25,225 nt of DNA from Nitrososphaerota archaeon (lineage in GTDB: Archaea > Thermoproteota > Nitrososphaeria > Nitrososphaerales > Nitrosopumilaceae), in NCBI GenBank assembly GCA_016871975.1, contig VHBM01000010.1:1-25225 (forward strand). Reading direction: 5' to 3'. Position numbers and translations under genes: made by a program. Under the pieces are notes generated by a model, which saw only the letters and a program-made list of their open reading frames with translations, was not told the DNA's origin and searched no databases. Shown here piece after piece: positions 16,366 through 22,440 of the stretch. How positions within the stretch are numbered: the stretch's first letter is position 1; each line of letters begins with the position of its first letter.

Positions 16366-16971
16366 ATGAAAAAACGTGGTCCAATAATCTCATCCTGTGG
16401 ATTAGGATTATTATTAATTTCATTTCTACTTGCTCAATCTGCATTACTTGGAACAAACCCTTCGATGTCAGGACAGATTTTTGTTCCGGATGTTTTTGAA
16501 GGACTGTTTGAATACACTACAGAAGAAACTCAAATCTTTGCTGGTGAATCAAACACATTTTCTTTTAGTACAACTAAGGAAGACGTACCGCTTCTTTGGG
16601 GCTTGCAAATAACTAACTTTCAAGATGGAGATATGGTATCAATCGAGATTACGAATATTTTTGGAGACAATTTTGGCAAATACCAACAAGACGAACCAAT
16701 AGCATTTGAGATGCTTACAACACCAAAAACTGACATTTACAATTTTGTAGTTACAAATAATGCAGAAAGGCCCCTTTCTGTAATAATGATGTTTTCAGAA
16801 GATCCACAAAATTCACAAGCTATGACAAATCCTGACTCGCCCTTTATGAAAACAGTCATCCCACTTGCTGTTTCTGGCATTTTGGTTATTGCGGGAATTT
16901 TATCTCTTGGAATTGGTATTATACTATCGCTAGTAGATTGGAAGCGAGGCTCAAAATCTAAATATATTTAG
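16366..16971 (+). CDS. membrane-anchored protein with extracytoplasmic domain
   Basis: A 201-residue protein of unknown family. Residues about 8-28 form a hydrophobic N-terminal segment (LGLLLISFLLAQSALLG), and about 163-187 form a second one (VIPLAVSGILVIAGILSLG), followed by the positive DWKRGSKSKYI end. By the positive-inside rule both termini face the cytoplasm and the central 130 residues are outside. That domain is beta-rich (TNFQDGDMVSIEITNIFG; DIYNFVVTNNAERPLSVIMM), as in small sandwich domains. It starts 1 nt after the PAC2 gene, so the two are co-transcribed. Its last 4 bp overlap the convergent SSB gene. Confidence 0.8.
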   Translation: MKKRGPIISSCGLGLLLISFLLAQSALLGTNPSMSGQIFVPDVFEGLFEYTTEETQIFAGESNTFSFSTTKEDVPLLWGLQITNFQDGDMVSIEITNIFGDNFGKYQQDEPIAFEMLTTPKTDIYNFVVTNNAERPLSVIMMFSEDPQNSQAMTNPDSPFMKTVIPLAVSGILVIAGILSLGIGIILSLVDWKRGSKSKYI

Positions 16972-17264
16972 GATATAATTTCAAGTTTACCGTATTTTCC
17001 CTTAGTCAGTGAAACTTCGCCCTTAAACTGGGTTGTATATCCATTCTCAATCTTTACTTTTGCTCCATCTTTTACTTGAGATACTTCGTCTCCCCATAAC
17101 GTTAGCTTGATTTCCCCTCCAGTTTCATCAACCAAAAATGCATCGCAAACTTGGATAGTTCCACCAGATTTCATATTTACTGTTCTTGGCTCACCTTTTC
17201 GCTCTACGGTTCCTTCTATGTTAATTCCACTTCTCATGTTTTTTGCCTGTTCAGCAGTTACCAT
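16968..17264 (-). CDS. OB-fold single-stranded nucleic acid-binding protein
   Basis: A 98-residue single OB-fold protein resembling small archaeal SSB/RPA-type domains. The five-strand pattern is visible: INIEGTVERKGEPRTV, IQVCDAFLVDETGGEIKLTL (strands 2-3 with the usual D.TG turn), WGDEVSQVKDGAKVKIENGY (the W-G-D and the K.G hallmarks), and a last strand KLEIIS. It lacks the acidic flexible tail of crenarchaeal SSB and zinc-finger modules of larger RPAs. It likely protects or organises single-stranded DNA, though RNA binding cannot be excluded. A TATA element about 25 nt upstream of the ATG supports this start. Confidence 0.88.
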   Translation of the reverse strand: MVTAEQAKNMRSGINIEGTVERKGEPRTVNMKSGGTIQVCDAFLVDETGGEIKLTLWGDEVSQVKDGAKVKIENGYTTQFKGEVSLTKGKYGKLEIIS

Positions 17265-17284
17265 TTAGTGAACCTCTTTATGCG

Positions 17285-17297
17285 TTTATTATAAAGC
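17285..17297 (-). promoter_or_regulatory. TATA box of the OB-fold SSB gene
   Basis: The minus strand reads CTTTATAATAAA, centred about 25-27 nt before the ATG at 17264. Confidence 0.5.
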
Positions 17298-17376
17298 TTT
17301 TTTTAATGTCATATTATCAATGAAAAATTTTTGAATTTGGTTTTTTGTAATGCAGATTTTGCTTATCCTAGCTTCT

Positions 17377-17388
17377 AGTTAATATATT
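17377..17388 (+). promoter_or_regulatory. TATA box of tRNA-Leu
   Basis: AGTTAATATATT, centred about 25 nt upstream of the first tRNA base at 17409, the normal archaeal tRNA promoter spacing. Confidence 0.55.
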
Positions 17389-17408
17389 CTGTTTTTGGAA
17401 TGAATTTT

Positions 17409-17512
17409 GCAGGGGTATCGAAGCCCGGCCAACCGAGAAGGACTCAAGATTGTACAAATAGGAAATCCTTTCCTTTAGGGGTTCGTGGGTTCAAATCCCA
17501 CCTCCTGCACCA
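17409..17512 (+). tRNA. tRNA-Leu (CAA), intron-containing, CCA encoded
   Basis: The acceptor stem GCAGGGG (17409-17415) pairs with CTCCTGC (17502-17508, one G-U pair), followed by discriminator A and an encoded CCA. The D arm has TCG/CGA with GG in the loop. The anticodon stem AAGGA (17438-17442) pairs with TCCTT (17466-17470). The loop reads C-T-CAA-G-A once 16 nt are removed, so the anticodon is CAA for Leu UUG codons. A long variable arm, 14 nt at 17471-17484, marks a class II tRNA. The T arm GTGGG-TTCAAAT-CCCAC is perfect. The mature tRNA is about 85 nt plus CCA. Confidence 0.95.
17449..17464 (+). other. 16-nt intron in tRNA-Leu
   Basis: The 16 bases ATTGTACAAATAGGAA interrupt the anticodon loop after position 37, the standard archaeal intron site. 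Without their removal the anticodon stem cannot form. Because an A flanks both ends, 17450-17465 is equally possible and gives the same mature tRNA. Removal would need the archaeal splicing endonuclease. Confidence 0.85.
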
Positions 17513-17548
17513 TAAATGAAATCATTAATTTTTTTGATAAAATAATTC

Positions 17549-17677
17549 TTAGATTTTAGACTCTATACTTTTGATTGTCTTTACAGAATGGCGTGAAAGC
17601 TCCTCATGTATCTTTGCAAGTTCCTCATCTTTGAATGTCAAATTGCACCTAAAACACTGCCAAACCTTGATACTCAT
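17549..17677 (-). CDS. 42-residue zinc-finger-like protein
   Basis: A short gene in the opposite orientation, starting ATG at 17677 and ending TAA. Residues 5-11 are VWQCFRC and further on IHEELSRHSV, giving C-x2-C-x12-H-x5-H, a C2H2-like zinc-binding arrangement. The rest is a helix (LTFKDEELAKIHEELSRH) and a basic end (KTIKSIESKI). A TATA-like TTAAAT (17701-17706 on the minus strand) is centred 26 nt before the ATG, which supports a real leaderless gene. It lies alone between tRNA-Leu and the VTT-protein gene. A small DNA- or protein-binding factor is possible; no function is claimed. Confidence 0.72.
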   Translation of the reverse strand: MSIKVWQCFRCNLTFKDEELAKIHEELSRHSVKTIKSIESKI

Positions 17678-17700
17678 TACTATACATAGTACAATTTTGC

Positions 17701-17706
17701 ATTTAA
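17701..17706 (-). promoter_or_regulatory. TATA box of the small zinc-finger gene
   Basis: TTAAAT on the minus strand, centred 26-27 nt before the ATG at 17677. Confidence 0.45.
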
Positions 17707-17759
17707 GGATATTGAATAAATCATTTATTTTTTTAAATTAGTTTTGTATTTTTCAGATA

Positions 17760-17779
17760 AATCTAAATTTTTTTAGATT
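17760..17779. repeat. perfect 8-bp inverted repeat with T4 loop
   Basis: AATCTAAA (17760-17767), TTTT, TTTAGATT (17772-17779). It lies in the 182-bp gap between the small zinc-finger gene and the VTT gene, 80 bp before the latter. It may be an operator or a stem-loop in a leader. Apart from this hairpin, the zinc-finger promoter and T-rich runs, I see nothing in 17678-17859. Confidence 0.5.
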
Positions 17780-17859
17780 AATGGCTCGCTTTTTTCTTTT
17801 ATTTACAATATTGTATACCTAAGGATTTACATGCAGAGAAGACAAATCCATGATGAATA

Positions 17860-18480
17860 ATGGCTGATATTCTTGAGATGCTTGGTGAACTTTCCTACTT
17901 TGGTGTCTTTTTTTTATTAATTGGAATTAATTCCGTTCCAATATTGATGATTCCAACTTGGATGGTTTTAGCATCTTTTCATACACTTGATGCATCATTT
18001 GATCCTTTAGCACTTGCCATTGTAGGGGCAACAGGTGCAACAATAGGTAGGGTTTTCTTGAAGCGTTATAGCAGCTTATTTAGGCGATTTATAGGAAAAG
18101 AGCAACAATCCAACCTTGATGTAATTGGAACTTTTCTAAACAAGAAACGATTTGGCTATCTTATCGCATCTTTTGTTTTTGCTGCAACTCCTCTTCCTGA
18201 CAACTTTTTGTTTGTAGCATATGGTCTGATGAAGGCAAAAAGTTTTGGACTCTATCTTGGATTTTGGCTTGGCCGTGCTATATCATACTATATAATGATC
18301 TCAATCAGCAATGTTGTTTTAGTACCATTTTTGCAATTATTTGAAAATGAATACATTGGAATATTACTTGCAGACGTCATAGGAATAGCTTCTGTGATAT
18401 TTTTTACTTGTATAAATTGGAACTTGTTGATTACAAAAAGACAATTCAAACTAATCAAGCCAAAGCTTTGGAGAATCTAA
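17860..18480 (+). CDS. VTT/DedA-like membrane protein
   Basis: A 206-residue membrane protein with about five hydrophobic segments. The pattern GATGATIGRVFLKRYSSLFRR, then ATPLPDNFLFVAYGLMK and LGFWLGRAISYYI, is reminiscent of the VTT (SNARE-associated, DedA/TMEM41) family, where a glycine-rich re-entrant loop with G..xGR and a later P-L-P-D-.-.-F segment occur. These proteins are linked to lipid scrambling and membrane homeostasis in other organisms. Family membership is probable but diverged. The ATG at 17860 is preceded in frame by stops. The HD gene begins 2 nt after its stop, so both are likely co-transcribed. Confidence 0.7.
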   Translation: MADILEMLGELSYFGVFFLLIGINSVPILMIPTWMVLASFHTLDASFDPLALAIVGATGATIGRVFLKRYSSLFRRFIGKEQQSNLDVIGTFLNKKRFGYLIASFVFAATPLPDNFLFVAYGLMKAKSFGLYLGFWLGRAISYYIMISISNVVLVPFLQLFENEYIGILLADVIGIASVIFFTCINWNLLITKRQFKLIKPKLWRI

Positions 18481-18482
18481 AA

Positions 18483-19106
18483 TTGAATGTTTTAGAACAA
18501 TTAACAAAAGAGGTAAGAAGACTAACTGGAAAAAATGATGCAGCACATGACTTTGAGCACATAATGCGAGTTTACAAAAATGCAAAAAAGATCTGTGCAA
18601 ATGAAAAAATAACCCCAAAACTGGTCTTGTGTGCAGCTTTGCTACATGATATAGTGTCTTTTCCAAAATCTGATAAAAGATCAAAAACATCATCTAAAAA
18701 AAGCTCAATTTTAGCTGCAAAAATTCTAAAAAAACATAATTTTTCAAAAAATGAAATACAAACAATTTGTAATGCTATTTTGGATCACAGCTTTTCAAAA
18801 AATAAAATACCACAAACAATAGAAGGAAAAATTTTGCAAGATGCAGACAGACTTGATGCTATAGGGGCAATAGGCGTTGCAAGAGCATTTGCAGTTGGTG
18901 GCCACACAAACAGGCCATTTTACAATAAACTAGATCCATTTTGTAGAAAACGGATCCCTGATGACCAGCGATGGACGCTGGATCATTTTTTCAGAAAACT
19001 ATTGCTTTTAGAAAAACTAATGAATACAAAATCGGCTAGAACTGAAGCCAAAAAAAGAACTAGAGTGATTAGAAAATATCTTGATGACTTGAAAAGGGAA
19101 ATCTAG
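18483..19106 (+). CDS. HD-domain phosphohydrolase
   Basis: A 207-residue HD-superfamily protein. Metal ligands are visible: H22/H26 in AAHDFEHIMRV, the H55-D56 pair in AALLHDIVSF, H in ILDHSFSK, and D in LQDADRLDAIGAIGVARAF. The arrangement matches the YedJ/YpgQ-like HD hydrolases, which act on nucleotides or other phosphate compounds; the substrate is unknown. The frame is open upstream into the previous gene to 18408, but TTG 18483, 2 nt after that gene's stop, avoids a long overlap and I chose it. The C-terminus is lysine/arginine-rich. Its last 4 bp overlap the convergent gene at 19103. Confidence 0.88.
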   Translation: MNVLEQLTKEVRRLTGKNDAAHDFEHIMRVYKNAKKICANEKITPKLVLCAALLHDIVSFPKSDKRSKTSSKKSSILAAKILKKHNFSKNEIQTICNAILDHSFSKNKIPQTIEGKILQDADRLDAIGAIGVARAFAVGGHTNRPFYNKLDPFCRKRIPDDQRWTLDHFFRKLLLLEKLMNTKSARTEAKKRTRVIRKYLDDLKREI

Positions 19107-19414
19107 CCATAGTCAATATACCGGTCATACCGCTTTTCAACCTCCGTGTTTTTTCCTTGGATTATTTTTTCATTCTCCTCATTTTTTCGCATTTTGATAT
19201 AATTGCAAAGTTCAGAAAATTCACTTGTTTGCGGATATGTCTCAAAAAGTGGATTTAGCAAATTAAAATATTCGATTACCTTTTCTCTAAATTCTTGCCT
19301 TGTAGGCCTTTTTATCGAATTTAAACGAAACCAAAGCACTGCCCAGCTTGCCCCAACTATATGTGGCAATAAATCAAAGGCACGCTCAATCTCAAATCGT
19401 TGATCATTTCTCAT
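19103..19414 (-). CDS. conserved small protein of unknown function behind hemB
   Basis: A 103-residue helical protein I cannot assign. Visible features are the helices FEIERAFDLLPHIVGASWAV, REKVIEYFNLLNPLFETYP and a charged C-terminal helix. It has one cysteine in FSELCNYIK, too few for a metal site. The ATG is 3 nt after the hemB stop (TAACCTATG), so it is translated from the hemB transcript. That links it to tetrapyrrole synthesis by position only. Confidence 0.7.
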   Translation of the reverse strand: MRNDQRFEIERAFDLLPHIVGASWAVLWFRLNSIKRPTRQEFREKVIEYFNLLNPLFETYPQTSEFSELCNYIKMRKNEENEKIIQGKNTEVEKRYDRYIDYG

Positions 19415-19417
19415 AGG

Positions 19418-20398
19418 TTAATCTTGCAAAATTTTTGCACCAGCTTTTGCAAAATATGTTACTATCATGTCTGCTCCGGCTCTCTTTATAGAATAAAGAA
19501 TTTCTGAAATAACTTCATTTTCATTTATCCATCCTTGTTTTGCAGCTCCTTTCACAAGAGCATATTCGCCTGATACACTATAGGCAGACACTGGAACATT
19601 GAACCGTTTTTTTGTTTCTGCTATTAGATCAAGATATGCTAGCGCTGGTTTTATCATGACAATATCGACTCCTTCATTGATATCCATCTCAACTTCTCGC
19701 AGAGATTCCATTGGATTAGTAAACGGCACTTGGTATGTTCTTCTGTCACCAAACTTTGGTGCACAGTCTGCCATATCACGAAACGGCGAATAAAACGCAG
19801 ATCTATGTTTTGCAGAATGCGACATTATGGCAACATCAGAAAAACCTGCATCATCAAGACTTTGCCGTATGGCAAAAACTTGACCATCCATCATTGCAGA
19901 AGGAGATACTACATCAACACCTGCATGTGCTTGGCTTAGCGCAATTTTTGCAAGCGTTGCTATGCTTGAATCATTGTCAATCTTGTTTTCTTTAACTAGG
20001 CCACAATGGCCTGATGACGTATATTGGCAAAGGCAAACATCTGCCATAATCACAATTTTTTCACCAAAATTCTTCCTAATTTCTGATATTGTTCTTTGAA
20101 CTATGCCTTTATCAGAAAAGGCCGATGTTCCTACATCATCTTTTGCTGCAGGAATGCCAAATAGCATAACCGCGGGTATTTTCAAATCTATGACAGACTC
20201 TACTTCTTTTACAATCTCATTTAGTGGCAGTCTTTCAATGCCTGCCATTGATTCTACAGCAGTTCGCTTTTTCAAGTCCTCTTGAACAAAGATTGGACAA
20301 ATGAGATCCTTTGGTGAAAGCCGTATCTCCTGAACTAAGTCACGTATTTTTTCATTTTTTCGCAATCTTCGAAGACGTCTTGACGTAAAAAATGACAT
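19418..20398 (-). CDS. hemB: delta-aminolevulinic acid dehydratase (porphobilinogen synthase)
   Basis: A 326-residue enzyme that condenses two 5-aminolevulinates to porphobilinogen. Catalytic lysines are K197 (IMSHSAKHRSAFYSPFRD) and K250 (IVMIKPALAYLD). The zinc site cysteines are present at 122, 124 and 132 in MADVCLCQYTSSGHCG, so it is a zinc-dependent type rather than the magnesium-only type. I chose ATG 20398 (MSFFTSRRLRRLR): the TATA element at 20420-20430 is centred 26 nt upstream, and the upstream TTG 20422 would fall inside that element. It lies 60 nt after hemA and has its own promoter. Confidence 0.95.
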   Translation of the reverse strand: MSFFTSRRLRRLRKNEKIRDLVQEIRLSPKDLICPIFVQEDLKKRTAVESMAGIERLPLNEIVKEVESVIDLKIPAVMLFGIPAAKDDVGTSAFSDKGIVQRTISEIRKNFGEKIVIMADVCLCQYTSSGHCGLVKENKIDNDSSIATLAKIALSQAHAGVDVVSPSAMMDGQVFAIRQSLDDAGFSDVAIMSHSAKHRSAFYSPFRDMADCAPKFGDRRTYQVPFTNPMESLREVEMDINEGVDIVMIKPALAYLDLIAETKKRFNVPVSAYSVSGEYALVKGAAKQGWINENEVISEILYSIKRAGADMIVTYFAKAGAKILQD

Positions 20399-20419
20399 GC
20401 GCAAAAATTCCTTTGTTAG

Positions 20420-20430
20420 CAATATAATCC
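20420..20430 (-). promoter_or_regulatory. TATA box of hemB
   Basis: GGATTATATTG on the minus strand; TTATAT core centred 26 nt before ATG 20398. It gives hemB a promoter of its own behind hemA and decides its start. Confidence 0.55.
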
Positions 20431-20458
20431 TAGTCTAACTATGACAGAGTGTGATGAG

Positions 20459-21715
20459 CTATTCCTTTTTTTTATAATCAAAAAGTTTTGTAGCAGCTTC
20501 AAGTAAATCAGGATCACCATGCTCTGAAGCCTTTCTGAGATTGTTCATTGGTGCAGAAACAATGCTTTCAACTACAGCCTTTGTCAGCTCATCTATGATC
20601 TTGATTTTATTTTCGTCTATTTCACCTAACATTTGAAGTGCTTTTTGCAATTCCTTTACTCTTTGAGAATCTACATTTTTGAACACTTCTTTTACCAATG
20701 GTTCTGCATCCAGCCTTTTCATTGATGCCTCTATTACTGGTAATTCATCACTAATTATATTCTCAACTGTTGCTACCTTGCCTTTTCTACTTCGCATGTT
20801 TTTATCAACCATTTCTGCAATTTGGTCAAGATTCATCAGTTTTATGCCTGCAATGGTTGCAACTTTTTCATCAACGGTTCTTGGATTTGACAAGTCAAGT
20901 ATCATAATTCCTTTTTTCTTTTGTTTTATTGCATTTGCAATTCTATCAAATGTTACAAGAAAGTATGGAGCTGCAGTTGCAACAAAAATTACATCATATT
21001 TATGAAATTCTGATAGTACTTGCTCAAATCCTAGTGAAATACCACCTACTGTTTCTGCAAAGGCATTTGATCTCTCCGTTGTTCTACTTGATACAAAAAA
21101 CTTGTATCCTCTTTTCTTAAGTGACTTGGCAACAAGTGTAGCAGATTCTCCAGTCCCAATCAATAAAATGCTCTTTGATTTTAAATCATCAATATTTTCT
21201 TCTACCAGTTTTACAGCCAAAGAGCCAATGGAAATTCCACCTTGACTAATCCCAGTAGAATTTCTAATCCTAGTACCTATTCTAACAGCCTTGTCAAATA
21301 ATGTGTTAAGATGTTCCCCTGATGCTTTACGCTGCCTTGCTGACGTTATCGAGTTTTTTATCTGTCCTAGTATCTGCTCTTCTCCAACAACCATTGAATC
21401 AAGACCAGATGTTAGTGTAAGCAAATGATGAAAGGCGTCAGTATCTTCACATAGTTCAAGATTTTCCTTAAAGGACGTTTCTTCAAGGCCTGCTAAAGAT
21501 GCCCATGTTTTTTTAATTTTAGAAATGTTAACCTCATCTGAAATACCAAACAGCTCTATCCTGTTACAGGTTTGTACAATGACACATTCGTTTAGTCCTG
21601 AATATTTTCTAAAAGAAGAATAGGCTGTATCAAGATCCTTGAAAGTAAACCTTTCTAACACATGAACAGGCGACTTGCGATAAGTTACTCGTGCGTTTAT
21701 CACCTTTTTTGTCAT
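20459..21715 (-). CDS. hemA: glutamyl-tRNA reductase
   Basis: A 418-residue enzyme that reduces glutamyl-tRNA(Glu) to glutamate-1-semialdehyde, the committed step of the C5 tetrapyrrole route. The nucleophile is C50 in VIVQTCNRIELFG. The middle has SGLDSMVVGEEQILGQIK, the NADPH-binding ILLIGTGESATLVAKSL, and later the DLSNPRTVDEKV phrase; the C-terminal helices serve dimerisation. The frame begins with GTG 21721, but ATG 21715 overlaps the upstream stop as ATGA and follows a GGGAG sequence by about 9 nt, so I chose it. Second gene of the met8-hemA segment. Confidence 0.96.
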   Translation of the reverse strand: MTKKVINARVTYRKSPVHVLERFTFKDLDTAYSSFRKYSGLNECVIVQTCNRIELFGISDEVNISKIKKTWASLAGLEETSFKENLELCEDTDAFHHLLTLTSGLDSMVVGEEQILGQIKNSITSARQRKASGEHLNTLFDKAVRIGTRIRNSTGISQGGISIGSLAVKLVEENIDDLKSKSILLIGTGESATLVAKSLKKRGYKFFVSSRTTERSNAFAETVGGISLGFEQVLSEFHKYDVIFVATAAPYFLVTFDRIANAIKQKKKGIMILDLSNPRTVDEKVATIAGIKLMNLDQIAEMVDKNMRSRKGKVATVENIISDELPVIEASMKRLDAEPLVKEVFKNVDSQRVKELQKALQMLGEIDENKIKIIDELTKAVVESIVSAPMNNLRKASEHGDPDLLEAATKLFDYKKKE

Positions 21716-22365
21716 TTCCACTCCCTTAACATTACCATTACTCGCTTCTGTGCTTTTTTGAGGTTGTTGTCTTTTATTAATTGTTTAATATGGTTATCAT
21801 TTAGAATAGAGTATAGGAACTTTTTTCGTTCAGTTGGAGTAGATATTTTTTTTTTAGCTGCAGCTCTTGCTATTTGCTGTAGTTTTATTTGGTAAATGTC
21901 TTCTTTTTTTATGATTTTTTTAAAAACCTTTTCTGCCTGTAATTTTATCTTTCTTGCCATTGCAGGACTTCTACCGCCAGTAGAAATTGCTATCTGTACT
22001 GTATCATCTATATTGATAACAGATGGGTGGGCAAAGTCACTAACCTCAGGATCATCTGCGGCATATACATAACATCGCATTTTTTTTGCTTTTTGCACGA
22101 TTTTTCTGTTTAGTTCTCTGTCATCTGTTGCTGCCATGACAAGAAATGGCTTGTATTTTGAAAGAAAGTTTGCATCCTTTAATTTTATTTTCTTAAACTG
22201 GATTTTCTTTTTTTTGACAAAATTTGCAAGTTGAGTGTTTATCTTATCACTTACAACTAGTATCTTGCAATCCTGCGTCAATAAAGAATTTACTTTCTTT
22301 AGACCTTCATCTCCACCACCTACAACAATGACTAGATTTCCATTTAGGTTGAGGTCTACAATCAA
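21712..22365 (-). CDS. precorrin-2 dehydrogenase, Met8/CysG-N-like (possible sirohydrochlorin ferrochelatase)
   Basis: A 217-residue protein that oxidises precorrin-2 to sirohydrochlorin with NAD+; the related Met8p and CysG also insert iron to make siroheme. Visible: NAD fold LVIVVGGGDEGLKKVNSLL (residues 11-29), VMAATDDRELN, the conserved Asp in VYAADDPEVSDFAHP (D104 matches the catalytic aspartate position of CysG), and AISTGGRSPAMARKI. The start is TTG at 22365, confirmed by a TATA box centred 26 nt upstream. Its stop overlaps the hemA ATG. Whether it also chelates iron or a separate CbiX-type enzyme does so cannot be decided here. Confidence 0.92.
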   Translation of the reverse strand: MIVDLNLNGNLVIVVGGGDEGLKKVNSLLTQDCKILVVSDKINTQLANFVKKKKIQFKKIKLKDANFLSKYKPFLVMAATDDRELNRKIVQKAKKMRCYVYAADDPEVSDFAHPSVINIDDTVQIAISTGGRSPAMARKIKLQAEKVFKKIIKKEDIYQIKLQQIARAAAKKKISTPTERKKFLYSILNDNHIKQLIKDNNLKKAQKRVMVMLREWK

Positions 22366-22387
22366 CGATCAGCGAGCTTTTGAATTA

Positions 22388-22395
22388 TATTTATA
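22388..22395 (-). promoter_or_regulatory. TATA box of the met8-hemA operon
   Basis: The sequence TATTTATA on the plus strand (TATAAATA on the minus) is centred 26 nt before the TTG at 22365, in the 75-bp divergent gap shared with the siroheme decarboxylase gene. For the plus-strand gene the AT-rich 22417-22426 is a weaker candidate. Confidence 0.55.
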
Positions 22396-22440
22396 GATTC
22401 AAAGAATCACGTTACATTTTTAATTACAAAGAAAAATCAT

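Noticed and set aside
17781..17822. 13-codon open frame (MARFFLLFTILYT) behind the hairpin, as a leader peptide
   Set aside because: Very short, no ribosome-binding site, and archaeal attenuation of this sort is not expected; likely chance.
18408..18482. 25-codon extension of the HD protein into the upstream gene
   Set aside because: It would overlap the VTT gene by 73 bp; TTG 18483 starts 2 nt after that gene and gives a normal HD protein length.
20399..20422. hemB start at TTG 20422
   Set aside because: The codon overlaps the TATA element that drives transcription from about 20398, so it would not be in the mRNA.
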